Shown: positions 23,978 through 34,154 of the stretch, piece after piece
Numbering within the stretch: the first letter of the stretch is position 1
How the letters are laid out: each line of letters begins with the position of its first letter
Assembly (NCBI GenBank): GCA_017537745.1
Contig: JAFYKF010000009.1
Location: 1-64,000, forward strand
DNA from: Candidatus Saccharimonadota bacterium
Lineage (GTDB): Bacteria; Patescibacteriota; Saccharimonadia; Saccharimonadales; Saccharimonadaceae
Direction: 5' to 3'
Length of the DNA stretch: 64,000 bases
Translations under genes and position numbers: made by a program
The notes under the pieces: generated by a model
The model's database searches: none
What the model saw: the letters and a program-made list of their open reading frames with translations, nothing else
Told to the model about the DNA's origin: nothing

Positions 23978-26900
23978 TTAACGCGCTACACAACGTACAG
24001 AATTGCCAGCAACATGAGCACGGTCGTTGAGGTATGCCACGTTATCATTTCTTAAGAAGAATTCAATTGCCATAGTGTCACTTTCAGTTCTGGAAGACCA
24101 GAGGTAGCCGTCGATACCAATACTTTGTTTACTGCCATACCAATAACGACCATTTAGCGAGAGATATAGTGGGCTTCCCCACAGTTCATAACTTCCGGTC
24201 ATTTCGTTGGTGCTTGAATCCCAACCGTACTGAGAAAGTAAATAGTAAATCGAGCCACTTGTGGTTACATTCAGCCCATCTTTTGGTAGCGTCCAACCCG
24301 CTGGACAGATGGACTGATCAGCGTCCTGGTTTAAGTCCGTGTAACCGGAAGAATCGTTCATGGCGACAGCTGCGGTCCAGTTATAGTAGTTACCAAGATG
24401 ATAATGGTTGCCACTTTGATTGCAGGCGGCTGTTACGCCATCATTGGGTGTGCCACTCCAACAATAATCGCCTGGATTGTATGATTCAGGGCTAGACTCT
24501 GTGCCAACCCAAGTTGTATCACCAGTACTATAAGTAGCGGTACTCGCTGTCCACATAGTCCCAATGTATGGTGTAGAATCATGGCCGATGTCAGTATTGT
24601 CATAAGTGTAAAAATTCTCAGTAGTCACAATATCGTGGTCTAGATTTTGTGTCATCCAAACATTACCATCCGCAAGCTTAGCGATAGTATATATTTTATT
24701 GTCGCGATTGTCACTAAGCTCATATTGTTGGTTTAGAGTCATAGAATTTAGTACCGCACTCTTTTCGCTAGGAGATAAAATGTTAAAATCCTGCATGTAC
24801 GTGAGGTCGGAAATATTAGAAATTAGCTCTGCTCCATTATTGTCTGTGCGAGCCACACAACGTACGGAATTACCGTCATTGCGATCATCATTACTCCGAG
24901 GGATAACGACACCATTATTATTGAAATAAATATTGTGCGCATAATCATCATCGGAAACTAAGGAGGTCCAGAAAATACCATATGTGCCGATATTGAATGA
25001 CGAACCGCCCCAAAAACCACTATACACGAGATAAGCGGGTGCATCATGGATATTTCCGGAATTGCCACTGGTCAGATTAAGCTGCGAAACTAAATTATCA
25101 AAAGATTTGTTGTCGCTATAAGTAGGCAGCATCCAACCAGCTGGGCAAATAGATTGATCAACATTCGTTAAATTCGTAATGTAACTTGAAGAGTCATTCA
25201 TCGCTACGGCTGCAGTCCAGTTATAATAGTTGCCAATATGATGATGCTTATCCTCTCCGCAAGCGACGGTACCGTCTACTATATGATAATGGCCAAATGC
25301 GCCATTCCAGCAAATATCACCTGGATCATAGGATTCCGGCTCATCCACTGTATTGGTCCAAGTGGTATCATTTGTAGCAAAGGTCGCACTACTGGCGGTC
25401 CACGTCGCAGAAGTGTTAGGCGTAGCACCGTGGCCTATATCAGTGTTAGCATATGTATAGAAACCTTCAGTAGTTACGATATCGTGGTCCAAATTCTGAG
25501 TCATCCAAATATTGCCATCCGCAAGCTTAGCGACGGTGTATGTTTTGTTATCACGGTTATCTACAAGCGTAGCTGTGGTACCCACTGGTGTAAGTGCGAC
25601 AGTTTCTGGTGTCATATCCTGCATGTAGTCAATGTCGCTAAGGCCAGGTTCCTTGGTGCGAGCTACACAACGTACAGAAATATTAAAGTTACGAAGACCG
25701 TCGTATTGATGAGTTATGTCACCCTGGTAGTTGAAATTAAATTCAAATGCATGTTCGGCATCACTAACCATAGAAGACCAGTAACCACCACTACCGCCGA
25801 CATTTGCAGAAGAGCCAACCCAAATACCCCCGTAAACGAAATTAACCGGCGCATTTTGGACGTTACCAGAAGTGCTGCTAGTGAGGTTGAGTGTTGCTAT
25901 TAAACCATTGTATGATTCGTTGCCGCTAGGAACAGGCAATCTCCAACCAGCAGGACAAATAGATTGATTTACATCAGTAGTATCAGCGGTATAGAAACTA
26001 CTATTATTCATTGCTACCGCCGCAGTCCAGTTATAATAGTTGCCTATGTGGTATTTTTTATCCTCGCCACAAGCCACAGTATAAGCATTAAGTGTGCCAG
26101 TATAATCCGACGCAAAAACACCATTCCAGCAAAGGTCACCCGGATCATAAGATTCTGGCTCATCTGGCGTATCGTTCCACGTAGTATCATCAGTCGCATA
26201 AGTAGCAGTACTCGCCGTCCATTTAGCAGTTGTATCCCGCATAGAACCATGACCGATATCCGTATTCGCATAAGTATAGAAATCCTCAGTAGTCACAATA
26301 TCATGATCTAAGTTTTGTGTCATCCAAACATTGCCGTCCGCAAGCTTAGCTATATAGTATATTTTACCATCACGGTTATCCTTTAGTTGGTACTGCTGGT
26401 TTAATGTCATAGAAGCAAGTACGTTATTATACTCAGCATAGCTCAAGCTCGAAAAATCCTGCATATAATTAAGATTTGAAATCGTCGGCAAAGCCCCACT
26501 CGGATTGGCAAAATTAGGATGGACCAAAGTGAACTTTACCTTGCCAACATAAGTATCTGCTGCTTGAGCCGCGCTAACTCCAAATGCAAAAGTTGCCGTG
26601 AATTGCGAGGAGGAAGAAGCACTAGTGCCATTTGGCCGCGTCGCAACCTTTGTGTTGATGCTAGGAATCGTGTGGTAAGAAGTAAATGGGCCTTCATTAT
26701 CACTTAACATGGTGGGCGTGTAAGTACCACTCACAGCAGTAAGTTTCATTGCCCAGTTAGAAGCTGAAGCATCTGTCACAAGACCGGTCGGAATTGTAAG
26801 GCCACTACTAACACCTATCATCGAAGAAACACCATCTTCGTTGCCACTATAGCCAATAGCGTACACGCTAAAACCCTCGCCATCATTGCAAATTACACTA

Positions 26901-27172
26901 ATAGTTGTTTCTCCAACATCCGCAAGATAATTTCCATTACTCATTTCGGCAGAGTGCTCATCGCCTGATTCTGTCGTACCGGTAATGGTGCAAACACTAG
27001 CTACCGTAACTGCAATAGGAGTATTTGAATCCGCAGCATGTGCCCGCTCAAAATTGGGATTTCTAGACAATATTATTGCAGAAATAGCAGTAATTCCAAT
27101 CAAACAAAAAATCAACAATAAAACCGCCCAATCATGGCGCACACGAAGCCGAATATTACCTCTGTTCTTCAC
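23978..27172 (-). CDS. Secreted protein with three FISUMP domains
   Basis: About 1064 residues from GTG 27172, preferred because an upstream TTG at 27199 overlaps the -10 box and AAGGGAAG precedes the GTG. A basic N-terminus and signal segment (WAVLLLIFCLIGITAISAIIL) lead to a beta-rich domain of about 200 residues. Three copies of one roughly 270-residue module follow, each with YMQD, a DNRD..Y.IAKLADGNVWMTQNLDHDIVTTE variant, HxGNYYNWTAAVAMN, QSICPAGWxLP and a C-terminal SVRCVAR. The modules are close at DNA level, pointing to internal duplication. No C-terminal anchor. Likely an extracellular host-interaction protein. Its stop is 7 bases from the convergent spermidine-synthase-like gene. 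Confidence 0.85.
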   Translation of the reverse strand: MKNRGNIRLRVRHDWAVLLLIFCLIGITAISAIILSRNPNFERAHAADSNTPIAVTVASVCTITGTTESGDEHSAEMSNGNYLADVGETTISVICNDGEGFSVYAIGYSGNEDGVSSMIGVSSGLTIPTGLVTDASASNWAMKLTAVSGTYTPTMLSDNEGPFTSYHTIPSINTKVATRPNGTSASSSSQFTATFAFGVSAAQAADTYVGKVKFTLVHPNFANPSGALPTISNLNYMQDFSSLSYAEYNNVLASMTLNQQYQLKDNRDGKIYYIAKLADGNVWMTQNLDHDIVTTEDFYTYANTDIGHGSMRDTTAKWTASTATYATDDTTWNDTPDEPESYDPGDLCWNGVFASDYTGTLNAYTVACGEDKKYHIGNYYNWTAAVAMNNSSFYTADTTDVNQSICPAGWRLPVPSGNESYNGLIATLNLTSSTSGNVQNAPVNFVYGGIWVGSSANVGGSGGYWSSMVSDAEHAFEFNFNYQGDITHQYDGLRNFNISVRCVARTKEPGLSDIDYMQDMTPETVALTPVGTTATLVDNRDNKTYTVAKLADGNIWMTQNLDHDIVTTEGFYTYANTDIGHGATPNTSATWTASSATFATNDTTWTNTVDEPESYDPGDICWNGAFGHYHIVDGTVACGEDKHHHIGNYYNWTAAVAMNDSSSYITNLTNVDQSICPAGWMLPTYSDNKSFDNLVSQLNLTSGNSGNIHDAPAYLVYSGFWGGSSFNIGTYGIFWTSLVSDDDYAHNIYFNNNGVVIPRSNDDRNDGNSVRCVARTDNNGAELISNISDLTYMQDFNILSPSEKSAVLNSMTLNQQYELSDNRDNKIYTIAKLADGNVWMTQNLDHDIVTTENFYTYDNTDIGHDSTPYIGTMWTASTATYSTGDTTWVGTESSPESYNPGDYCWSGTPNDGVTAACNQSGNHYHLGNYYNWTAAVAMNDSSGYTDLNQDADQSICPAGWTLPKDGLNVTTSGSIYYLLSQYGWDSSTNEMTGSYELWGSPLYLSLNGRYWYGSKQSIGIDGYLWSSRTESDTMAIEFFLRNDNVAYLNDRAHVAGNSVRCVAR
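24000..26450 (-). repeat. Three tandem FISUMP modules, near-repeats at DNA level
   Basis: Blocks such as CATCCAAACATTACCATCCG (about 24654, 25501 and 26321 in slightly varied form) recur every 800-850 bases, as do AACCAGCTGGACAAAT-type blocks. Recombination between copies could change module number. Confidence 0.7.
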
Positions 27173-27198
27173 GTACTTCCCTTGCTTATGCTTATTCA

Positions 27199-27207
27199 AT
27201 TATAGCA
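27199..27207 (-). promoter_or_regulatory. Extended -10 promoter of the three-FISUMP gene
   Basis: TGCTATAAT on the minus strand, leader of about 20 bases to the GTG at 27172. Confidence 0.6.
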
Positions 27208-27254
27208 CGTTTAATGAGAAAATTTAACGATTTTTTAAAAATGGAAGCCACGTA

Positions 27255-28172
27255 TTATAGTTTCTTTGTTCCGACAATCCGATTGTATTGGTGGATGTTT
27301 CTCCCATCAAAAGTAAGTGGCATTAGCCAGCCGGCAATACTGTTCATAGTTGCATCACGCGGAATAGTAGCTTTCAAAAATCTTAGTAGTGCAGGATGAT
27401 TAAAATAATACCCCGATAGACGTTCCAGCCGCAAAAGGCTGGGTCTAATCTGCTTTGTTAAATCTGTAACTTCAATCTGTGAAAAACCAGATTTAGCCAG
27501 AATCTTTTTCATATCACCTATATACTGTCCAACATCCGTTACCCGCATCGAGGCAAGCGTAAAAGAAGAAACCCGTTTTTCAAAATCGGTCATCTTTTTG
27601 CGTGGTTTTGGCTCGTAAACATCGAAAATAATCAGTTTTCCACCAGGCTTTAAGACTCGCGATAATTCTTTTATAGTTCGACTCTTATCTTCACTGTGGC
27701 AAATAGTCTCTACGCCAAAAACAAAATCAAAACTCCCTTCTTCAAAATCAGATAGATCATTAAAATCACCCTCGCAAAGAGTAATGTTCGCCGGGACTTT
27801 ATTCTTTTTAAAGCTTCGATGTGGCAAATCCAGCGCAGTGAAAGAAATGGATGGATGCTTCATTGCAAGATATTTAGAATTCGCCACTTTGCCGGCTCCA
27901 ACTTCCAAGACCTTCTCTGTTTTATCATTAATTAAGCCATCAATAAAGCGTGCCTGTTCTAGAAAATCATCTTTGCGAAATGTCCCATCATCAGATAAAC
28001 CCATATGGATGTTTCCGCCACCCCTAGAATGAATCAAATTATAAAAAAAATCAGATTTCCTATAATACTTCGCTACTGCTTTTTTATCAGTCTTCTCGGA
28101 CAACAACTTATCGACATTATAATATCTATTGATTATATCAATACGCTTTTTTAGCTCTTGCTCAGCATCCAT
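27255..28172 (-). CDS. Class I SAM-dependent methyltransferase
   Basis: 305 residues. SAM-binding motif I is VLEVGAGKVANSKYL (about residues 87-101). Further hallmarks are the acidic strand end FTALDLP, CEGDFNDL, FDFVFGVETICH and the post-motif VLKPGGKLIIFDVYEPK, as in the UbiE/MenG and sterol or phosphoethanolamine methyltransferase group. The 80-residue N-terminal helical region and the C-terminal 90 residues would set substrate choice; a lipid or small molecule is plausible but unproven. AATAGGTT precedes the ATG. It lies upstream of the three-FISUMP gene, which has its own promoter, and is divergent from the acyltransferase pair. Confidence 0.85.
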   Translation of the reverse strand: MDAEQELKKRIDIINRYYNVDKLLSEKTDKKAVAKYYRKSDFFYNLIHSRGGGNIHMGLSDDGTFRKDDFLEQARFIDGLINDKTEKVLEVGAGKVANSKYLAMKHPSISFTALDLPHRSFKKNKVPANITLCEGDFNDLSDFEEGSFDFVFGVETICHSEDKSRTIKELSRVLKPGGKLIIFDVYEPKPRKKMTDFEKRVSSFTLASMRVTDVGQYIGDMKKILAKSGFSQIEVTDLTKQIRPSLLRLERLSGYYFNHPALLRFLKATIPRDATMNSIAGWLMPLTFDGRNIHQYNRIVGTKKL

Positions 28173-28328
28173 TGAATTAACCTATTTTTTACAAAACAAT
28201 ACCTATATTTAATAAAAATTTAGCCAAAAAATCAAGGGAAAAAATCCCAACAAAAATGCACCGATATTACAAATGTGCTAATATAGAATTATCATTATAT
28301 GATTTAGAATTAAAAGAATAGGAAGATT
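28173..28328. promoter_or_regulatory. AT-rich divergent intergenic region
   Basis: Between the methyltransferase and acyltransferase-like genes. TGCTAATATAGAAT near 28277 is a plausible plus-strand -10 region and AGGAAG at 28320 is the ribosome binding site. I see no gene. Confidence 0.4.
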
Positions 28329-29198
28329 ATGTCAAAAAAATACGGCGGAGCCCATCGGGTCAAAGTACCCGGCCTAAATCAAATTAGTATCGATTTAAAG
28401 CCACATCGCAGTGTCAGCGATGTCTTTATTAATCAGAAGATGGATTTAACAGAGCTAGTTAAGTACATTAATGAGAAGAAGAAAGACGGAGAAAGTATTA
28501 CACTATTTCATGCATTCATTACGGCAATTGGCAAGACGATTTATAATCGTCCAAAACTAAACTATTTTGTAGCAAATCGTCACCTCTGGGAACACGAGAA
28601 AATAGTAATATCGTTCGTGGCTAAAGTAAGCTTTGATGATCACTCTGAAGAGATGATGGTGATGGTCCCCATCGAAAAAAATGACACCATCTACACTATT
28701 AGTAAAAAAGTCCACGAGAAAGTCGAAAGTTTTCGCAGCAAAAAAGCCAAAAAAGTCAACAAAGAGGGTGCCAATTCTGCTATTGACGTACTTGGAAAAC
28801 TCCCGAATTTTATTCGCGTACCTCTAATCGGCCTTCTTAAATGGATGGACAAAAAAGGTATTTTACCGAGCTCGCTTGCCAAAGACAACCTTTATTATAG
28901 CTCCGTAATCGTTTCAAATCTTGGTTCAATTGGCTGCGGAGCAATTTTCCATAATATCACAGACTTCGGTAATTCGTCTTCCCTCCTTACTATGGGAGAA
29001 ATCAAGGATGAAGAAGTGATAACGGGTAAAAAACGCGAAGTCCGCAAAACCTGTGAATGGGGCATGAATTTTGACGAACGTATCGCAGACGGATATTATT
29101 TTGCCAAATCGGCCAAAGTATTGCAACACCTGTTGTCGAATCCAGAACTCTTAGAAAAACCCGCCAGCGAAAAAATCGATACGGCAGAGCTTCGTTAA
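28329..29198 (+). CDS. CAT/E2-fold acyltransferase-like protein, catalytic His replaced
   Basis: 289 residues resembling the catalytic domain of 2-oxoacid dehydrogenase E2 and chloramphenicol acetyltransferase: TLFHAFITAIGKTI, YFVANRHLWEHEKIVISFVAK, YSSVIVSNLGSIGCGAIFHNI, and the C-terminal FDERIADGYYFAK. In active enzymes that last motif is DHRxxDG or HHxxxDG; here the catalytic His is Glu, so ordinary CoA acyl transfer is doubtful. There is no lipoyl domain and no E1 or E3 nearby, so a pyruvate dehydrogenase role is unlikely. AGGAAG precedes the ATG. The next gene, an acyltransferase-like protein, is on the same strand but has its own promoter. Confidence 0.72.
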   Translation: MSKKYGGAHRVKVPGLNQISIDLKPHRSVSDVFINQKMDLTELVKYINEKKKDGESITLFHAFITAIGKTIYNRPKLNYFVANRHLWEHEKIVISFVAKVSFDDHSEEMMVMVPIEKNDTIYTISKKVHEKVESFRSKKAKKVNKEGANSAIDVLGKLPNFIRVPLIGLLKWMDKKGILPSSLAKDNLYYSSVIVSNLGSIGCGAIFHNITDFGNSSSLLTMGEIKDEEVITGKKREVRKTCEWGMNFDERIADGYYFAKSAKVLQHLLSNPELLEKPASEKIDTAELR

Positions 29199-29205
29199 AA
29201 AGCTA

Positions 29206-29214
29206 TGCTATAAT
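29206..29214 (+). promoter_or_regulatory. Extended -10 promoter of gene 29225-30184
   Basis: TGCTATAAT, 10 bases before the ATG at 29225. Confidence 0.6.
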
Positions 29215-29224
29215 AATAGATGTT

Positions 29225-30184
29225 ATGAACAAGAAAGTATTCTCCGAAAAGCAATTAAAGACCTTATCAGCAGAAGAAATCATTGATAAACTTCAGCACG
29301 ATAATTATTCCCTACTCAAATCTCTCGGCGCCGAAAAATTACGCAAAGAAATGGTGCCAGTTGGAAAAATCTGTAATGCTGCCATTAACTACGTTCTCGG
29401 TTCCACCAAAAAAAGCTCAAAAATAGATGAGAAAGAGCGCATCAAAAAAGCGCGCGCAAAACTACTCAAACACTTAAAAAGACTTACTCCTGGCACCTAC
29501 GAAGGCTTTCCAAAAGACTCCAAAAATGGTCTCGTTATTGGTTTTAACCATCCATCACTTGGTGAAATTGCTAGAATTTTAATGATGAAAATCGACGTCA
29601 TGGGTGACAAACCAATGCTATTCCCAGTGAATTTACCTTGGTACGAAGCACTCGCTCCAAATTATGAGCGTATCAAAGAACTGGGCATCATTATCACTCC
29701 GACCATCACCCCATCCACATGGGCCAAAATCAATCTCGAAAAAGGTTCCGAGCTCTACGAAGCCGGCAATAAAATCAAGCACGAATTTAGAGATTTATAC
29801 ACCAAGCTTAGCCACGACATTATGAAGGACGGCGGTGTAATTTTTGTCGCGCCCGCGGCCACGCGTCAAGCTACAGTCTTTAAAACCAAAGAAATATATG
29901 ATAAAAAAGAACCAATTATCCCTACGATGTCGGTACTTGCAATTGAACTTTATAAAGATCCTAAAATCAACTGTGATTTCCTCCCGATAGCCGTCCTCCC
30001 ACCCGAAAATTACAAACGCAACCTCAATTTTTTCAAAAATTATCAATTAATTCCTGGTAAACCATTTACCGCTACCGAGATTCGTAAAAAATATATCAAG
30101 AAAAACGCCACCAAACTGCCAGAATTCGACTATGATTTTCATCTACGAATCGCTGAACTATTGCCCAAAAAATTCAAATATTAA
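29225..30184 (+). CDS. PlsC/LPLAT-like acyltransferase candidate
   Basis: 319 residues. The segment NGLVIGFNHPSLGEIARIL resembles the N-H-x4-D block of glycerolipid acyltransferases with Glu in place of Asp. Downstream VIFVAPAATRQATVF sits where the FPEGTRS block would be. The N-terminal 80 residues are helical and basic. If active it would move an acyl group onto a lipid or sugar acceptor at the membrane. Such organisms usually lack fatty-acid synthesis, so a lipid-salvage role is attractive but inferred. The neighbouring acyltransferase-like gene supports a shared acyl-handling function. I am not certain of the family. Confidence 0.55.
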   Translation: MNKKVFSEKQLKTLSAEEIIDKLQHDNYSLLKSLGAEKLRKEMVPVGKICNAAINYVLGSTKKSSKIDEKERIKKARAKLLKHLKRLTPGTYEGFPKDSKNGLVIGFNHPSLGEIARILMMKIDVMGDKPMLFPVNLPWYEALAPNYERIKELGIIITPTITPSTWAKINLEKGSELYEAGNKIKHEFRDLYTKLSHDIMKDGGVIFVAPAATRQATVFKTKEIYDKKEPIIPTMSVLAIELYKDPKINCDFLPIAVLPPENYKRNLNFFKNYQLIPGKPFTATEIRKKYIKKNATKLPEFDYDFHLRIAELLPKKFKY

Positions 30185-30188
30185 AGAG

Positions 30189-33100
30189 TTATTCGCTTCT
30201 CAGTGCTTCCACTGGGTCTTTCTTTGCAGCTGCACGGGCTGGAATTAATCCGCCAATCAGCGTCAAAATCACGCTAAGAATAATCAGCAGTAATGCGCTA
30301 ATTGGCGCCAATGCTGCATTCAAAGGAATATCGCCAGTGAAATGATGTAAAATCATGTTGATAATTGGAATCAGAATATAAGTGACGCCAATTCCAAACA
30401 ATCCAGATAACAAACCCACAATAAATGTTTCGGCGTTGAAGATGGAAGAAATATTGCGTTTACTGGCACCAATCGCACGCAGAATCCCAATCTCTTTCGT
30501 CCTTTCATAAACCGAAATGTAAGTAATAATACCAATCATAATCGACGAAACAATTAACGAAATCGACACGAACGCAATCAAGACATAGCTTACTGCATCC
30601 ACAATTGTCTTGACCGACGACATCAAAACACCAGTCGTGTCGCTGTACTCAATCACCTTACTATCTTGATTATACTCACGCATCAAATCATTATAATGGT
30701 CCAAAAAATCCATAAAATGTGTCTTGCCGTCAAACGAATTGAAATAAAAAGCCAACTCCATTGGATCATTCAAATCTTGATACCCTAGTAACGCCAAGTT
30801 AGTATTATAAGTAGCATCCTTTTCGTTAAACATCGCCGAAACTACCCGCGCTAGCTCATCTTCACTAAAATTCAGGGTAAATGCGCCAATCAGAGCGTCA
30901 GTATCCAAACCAAAAGCATCGGTGAACGACGAGGTAAGATAAGAAGTTAGCCCCATAACTTTATCTACTACGCCCATTTGCACCTTAAATTCAGTAATTC
31001 TAATAGCAAGATTGTTAAATGTGGCCTCCACTTCCGCCGAGCCCATCAAACCATCAACAATTGTATCGGCAATTGCAGACGGCATCATTACTGGGTCTGT
31101 AGCTAAATCATATTCTGGGTTGTATTGTTTAATGTTTTCAGCGTACTGAGCAGCATATCCGTTTAACATTCCGCCAAGGATGCTGCCATAAATTGATTCG
31201 AATTGCTCCTTTCCTAGCAAATAATTATCACCCATCTCAGCCAATTTATGAGAATCAGCTTCGATTACATGTGCCACGATAGCGTCGATGTCACCATACA
31301 TAAATGTCCCCATCGCCGCATCGCCCACAATATCAGCAATCGTTGCACGCGCCAACGATTCTAGTTCTTCCATTAAGGCCGTTTGCACTGGCTCCACGTC
31401 GGCCGTCACCTCACCGGCAATTTCCTTCATGTATTCTTCAGTTTTAGCCGCGACCGCATTTTGATCAATATTAACCTGAACCGCATTGGCAATTTTTGAT
31501 TCATCCACACTGACGAAATCCGAAAATTCGAAATTAAACTTATTTTGTTTGTCACCAAATTTTGTGTTAGAAAAGATATCGATTGTTGGGTTTGCAATTT
31601 GCTTCTGTACAATTTCTGTCTTGGAAGATTCGTCGATAATGTGAGTGGTAAGACTTGGCAAATAGAGAATTCCACTACCTACCGCCATCAAACTATCTTC
31701 CATTGTTACAACGCCTACGATTTTTAGTTTTTCTGACTTATTATTGTAGACATTCCACATAAAATCTGCGTTGCTGGACATGTCCTCATACACTTCATAT
31801 TTCTCATTATATTGATATGTATCGGCTGGTATCAACAATCGAAGATCTACATTTAATAAATCGTCATAAGTTAGTTCTAGCGGGTCACGCTTGATATTGA
31901 CCTTTTCCCCACCCATAATCTTTGTGATAATTTCACTCAATTCGTCAGTATCATGAAAACCTAATGAATAGGTCAAAAGCTCTGATACTTCCCCAGGATT
32001 AGATAAATAAATCACCATTTCATTGTATTTTTCTGGATAGCGTCCAGCTAACAACTTTGTATCATTTTGCAAATTTGTTGAATCGTATTGGCGAAATACC
32101 GAAGTCATACTTGAATATGAATTAAGTAAAGAATTGCTGCCCAGAATCGTCGTGAATAGGCTACTTGGGTTAAGTTTTGCAAGCTCGCCAGTCGCATCAA
32201 CGGTATAAATCATTGGGTCAACATTGTATTCGTATTCAACTAGCCGCACATCATCTTCTAGTTCGTCTTTATGATTTTCATAATATTTCATAAAACTATC
32301 AAGATCGTTATGCGTTACGCTCCCAAGCGAAGAAGTTAAAACCTGATTTTCCACCAACTTTCCATCCGAATCGTTATTATTCCCGCCGGTCAAACTCAAA
32401 AGAATACCCGTAACATTGGTTGAATCACGCATGATGGCCAGAGGATAAGAAGTCAAAGTATCGTGTTCGATCGTGTCAATATAGTTTTGAAAGCCAGTTG
32501 AAACAGCCAGAATTAAAGCAATTCCAATAATGCCAATTGAACCAGCGAAAGCCACCATGACCGTGCGACCTTTTTTGGTCAGTAAATTTTTGAGCGAGAG
32601 TGAAAGCGCGGTAAAAAACGACATTTTAGTGTGACGACCCTTATTATTGGCGTCAGCTTTTTTGAGGGTAGTTCGAATTTTACCATCATATGGATCCGAA
32701 TCTGAAGTAATTTTTCCGTCTCTCAAAGTCACAATCCGTGTAGCATATTTTTCGGCCAATTCTGGGTTGTGTGTCACCATAATGACCAACCTATCGCGTG
32801 CCACTTCTTTTAAAATATCCATAATTTGAACGCTAGTATCAGTGTCGAGCGCTCCAGTTGGCTCATCGGCCAATAAGATTTCCGGGTCATTTACTAAAGC
32901 TCGCGCAATCGCTACCCTCTGCATTTGCCCACCAGATAGTTGGTTGGGCTTTTTGTTGACATGTTCTGCTAAACCGACAGCAATCAATGCATTTTTAGCA
33001 CGCTTTACAGCTTCACGCTTAGAAATGCCAGATAACGTAAGTGCAAGCCGCACATTGTTTAAAACGGTTTGATGCGGAATCAAATTATAGTTTTGAAAAA

Positions 33101-33362
33101 CAAAACCAATCCGGTGGTTGCGATACGCATCCCAATCTTTATCGCGAAACTTTAAAGTCGAAACTTCGTTAATTCTAATATTACCAGAAGTGTAGTGATC
33201 GAGACCACCGATAATATTAAGAAGCGTAGTTTTCCCAGAGCCGGATGGACCTAAAATTGCCACAAATTCATTGGCACGAAAATTAATTGACAAATGGTCA
33301 AGCGCGGCATGCTTTAACCCACCGGTCTCATAAACCTTAGTAACACCCCTTAACTCCAACAT
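30189..33362 (-). CDS. MacB-like ABC transporter, fused ATPase and permease
   Basis: 1057 residues. ATPase domain at residues 1-225: Walker [10 protein letters not shown], signature [14 protein letters not shown], Walker [13 protein letters not shown], and H-loop VTHNPEL. A membrane helix near 265-290 ([18 protein letters not shown]) follows, then an extracytoplasmic region of about 630 residues. Three C-terminal helices ([20 protein letters not shown] onward) carry the FtsX fold motif [19 protein letters not shown]. MacB-type proteins are mechanotransmitters for export or lipoprotein and peptide handling. The external domain is far larger than in MacB. The promoter is TGCTATAAT eight bases before the ATG, back-to-back with that of the VTC gene. 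Confidence 0.93.
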   Translation of the reverse strand: MLELRGVTKVYETGGLKHAALDHLSINFRANEFVAILGPSGSGKTTLLNIIGGLDHYTSGNIRINEVSTLKFRDKDWDAYRNHRIGFVFQNYNLIPHQTVLNNVRLALTLSGISKREAVKRAKNALIAVGLAEHVNKKPNQLSGGQMQRVAIARALVNDPEILLADEPTGALDTDTSVQIMDILKEVARDRLVIMVTHNPELAEKYATRIVTLRDGKITSDSDPYDGKIRTTLKKADANNKGRHTKMSFFTALSLSLKNLLTKKGRTVMVAFAGSIGIIGIALILAVSTGFQNYIDTIEHDTLTSYPLAIMRDSTNVTGILLSLTGGNNNDSDGKLVENQVLTSSLGSVTHNDLDSFMKYYENHKDELEDDVRLVEYEYNVDPMIYTVDATGELAKLNPSSLFTTILGSNSLLNSYSSMTSVFRQYDSTNLQNDTKLLAGRYPEKYNEMVIYLSNPGEVSELLTYSLGFHDTDELSEIITKIMGGEKVNIKRDPLELTYDDLLNVDLRLLIPADTYQYNEKYEVYEDMSSNADFMWNVYNNKSEKLKIVGVVTMEDSLMAVGSGILYLPSLTTHIIDESSKTEIVQKQIANPTIDIFSNTKFGDKQNKFNFEFSDFVSVDESKIANAVQVNIDQNAVAAKTEEYMKEIAGEVTADVEPVQTALMEELESLARATIADIVGDAAMGTFMYGDIDAIVAHVIEADSHKLAEMGDNYLLGKEQFESIYGSILGGMLNGYAAQYAENIKQYNPEYDLATDPVMMPSAIADTIVDGLMGSAEVEATFNNLAIRITEFKVQMGVVDKVMGLTSYLTSSFTDAFGLDTDALIGAFTLNFSEDELARVVSAMFNEKDATYNTNLALLGYQDLNDPMELAFYFNSFDGKTHFMDFLDHYNDLMREYNQDSKVIEYSDTTGVLMSSVKTIVDAVSYVLIAFVSISLIVSSIMIGIITYISVYERTKEIGILRAIGASKRNISSIFNAETFIVGLLSGLFGIGVTYILIPIINMILHHFTGDIPLNAALAPISALLLIILSVILTLIGGLIPARAAAKKDPVEALRSE

Positions 33363-33370
33363 ACACTACC

Positions 33371-33398
33371 ATTATAGCACAAAAACGCATGATATAAT
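33371..33398. promoter_or_regulatory. Divergent pair of extended -10 promoters
   Basis: Minus-strand TGCTATAAT (33379-33371) faces the ABC transporter (gap 8 to ATG). Plus-strand TGATATAAT (33390-33398) faces the VTC gene (gap 6 to ATG). The start codons are only 42 bases apart, so each -35 region overlaps the opposite promoter. Confidence 0.7.
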
Positions 33399-33404
33399 AA
33401 TGTT

Positions 33405-34154
33405 ATGGAAGACGAAAAAATCTTTAATCGTACCGAAAAAAAATACGTCATTTCGCGGAGTGAATATAACTATCTCGTCAAAGCTATTAAAAACCACATG
33501 AAAAAGGATGGCTATTATAAATCTGGTATCTACAATATTTATTTTGATAACGACAACTACGACTTAATCATTCAGTCAATTGATCATCCGGTTTTTAAAC
33601 AGAAACTCCGCGCCCGTTCATATAGAGGATATAATAAAGTTTTTTTCGAAATTAAAACGAAGATAAATCGCAATTATACCGACGATAGTGATGAAAATCT
33701 TGGCTATAAACGACGGGTATTAATCACAAAAAAAGATTACGCAGACTACATTAAAAATAAGGCGGACTTTATGACCATCGTACAACGTGATAGCGAACAA
33801 AAGACCGATATTCAAATCGCGAAAGAAATTGACTATATGATCAAGCACTTTGATCTAAAACCAAAAATTCTCGTCATGTATGACCGCGAATCATACGTGG
33901 GGGACGATGAACTCCGTGTTACTTTTGATACACACCTCAAATACCGTACTGCAAACTTAAAATTTTCTAAAAATTCAGCCGATAAGCCCTACTTCAATGA
34001 TAAAAAATGTATTATAATGGAAATAAAGGCGAAAGGATATCTGCCGCTTTGGTTGGTACACGCCTTATCAGAGAAAAATATATATCCGCAAAGATTTAGC
34101 AAAATTGGTAATATTTACAAAAAAATAAGAAAGGAACAAGATGCTCTTCAATAG
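33405..34154 (+). CDS. VTC-domain protein (polyphosphate polymerase-like)
   Basis: 249 residues covering one VTC domain of the triphosphate-tunnel superfamily: RTEKKYVISRSEY at the start, YNIYFDNDNYDLI, FKQKLRARSY, VFFEIKTKINR, MYDRESYVG, and IIMEIKAKGYLPLW. The alternating basic and acidic residues line the tunnel that makes polyphosphate from ATP in yeast Vtc4. Bacterial homologues next to DUF4956 genes are common and mostly untested. It overlaps the DUF4956 gene by 14 bases. The mRNA appears leaderless. A role in polyphosphate or in surface-protein phosphorylation is inference. Confidence 0.88.
   Translation: MEDEKIFNRTEKKYVISRSEYNYLVKAIKNHMKKDGYYKSGIYNIYFDNDNYDLIIQSIDHPVFKQKLRARSYRGYNKVFFEIKTKINRNYTDDSDENLGYKRRVLITKKDYADYIKNKADFMTIVQRDSEQKTDIQIAKEIDYMIKHFDLKPKILVMYDRESYVGDDELRVTFDTHLKYRTANLKFSKNSADKPYFNDKKCIIMEIKAKGYLPLWLVHALSEKNIYPQRFSKIGNIYKKIRKEQDALQ

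Noticed and set aside
28329-29198. Pyruvate dehydrogenase E2 subunit
   Set aside because: No lipoyl domain, no E1 or E3 neighbours, and the catalytic His is Glu.
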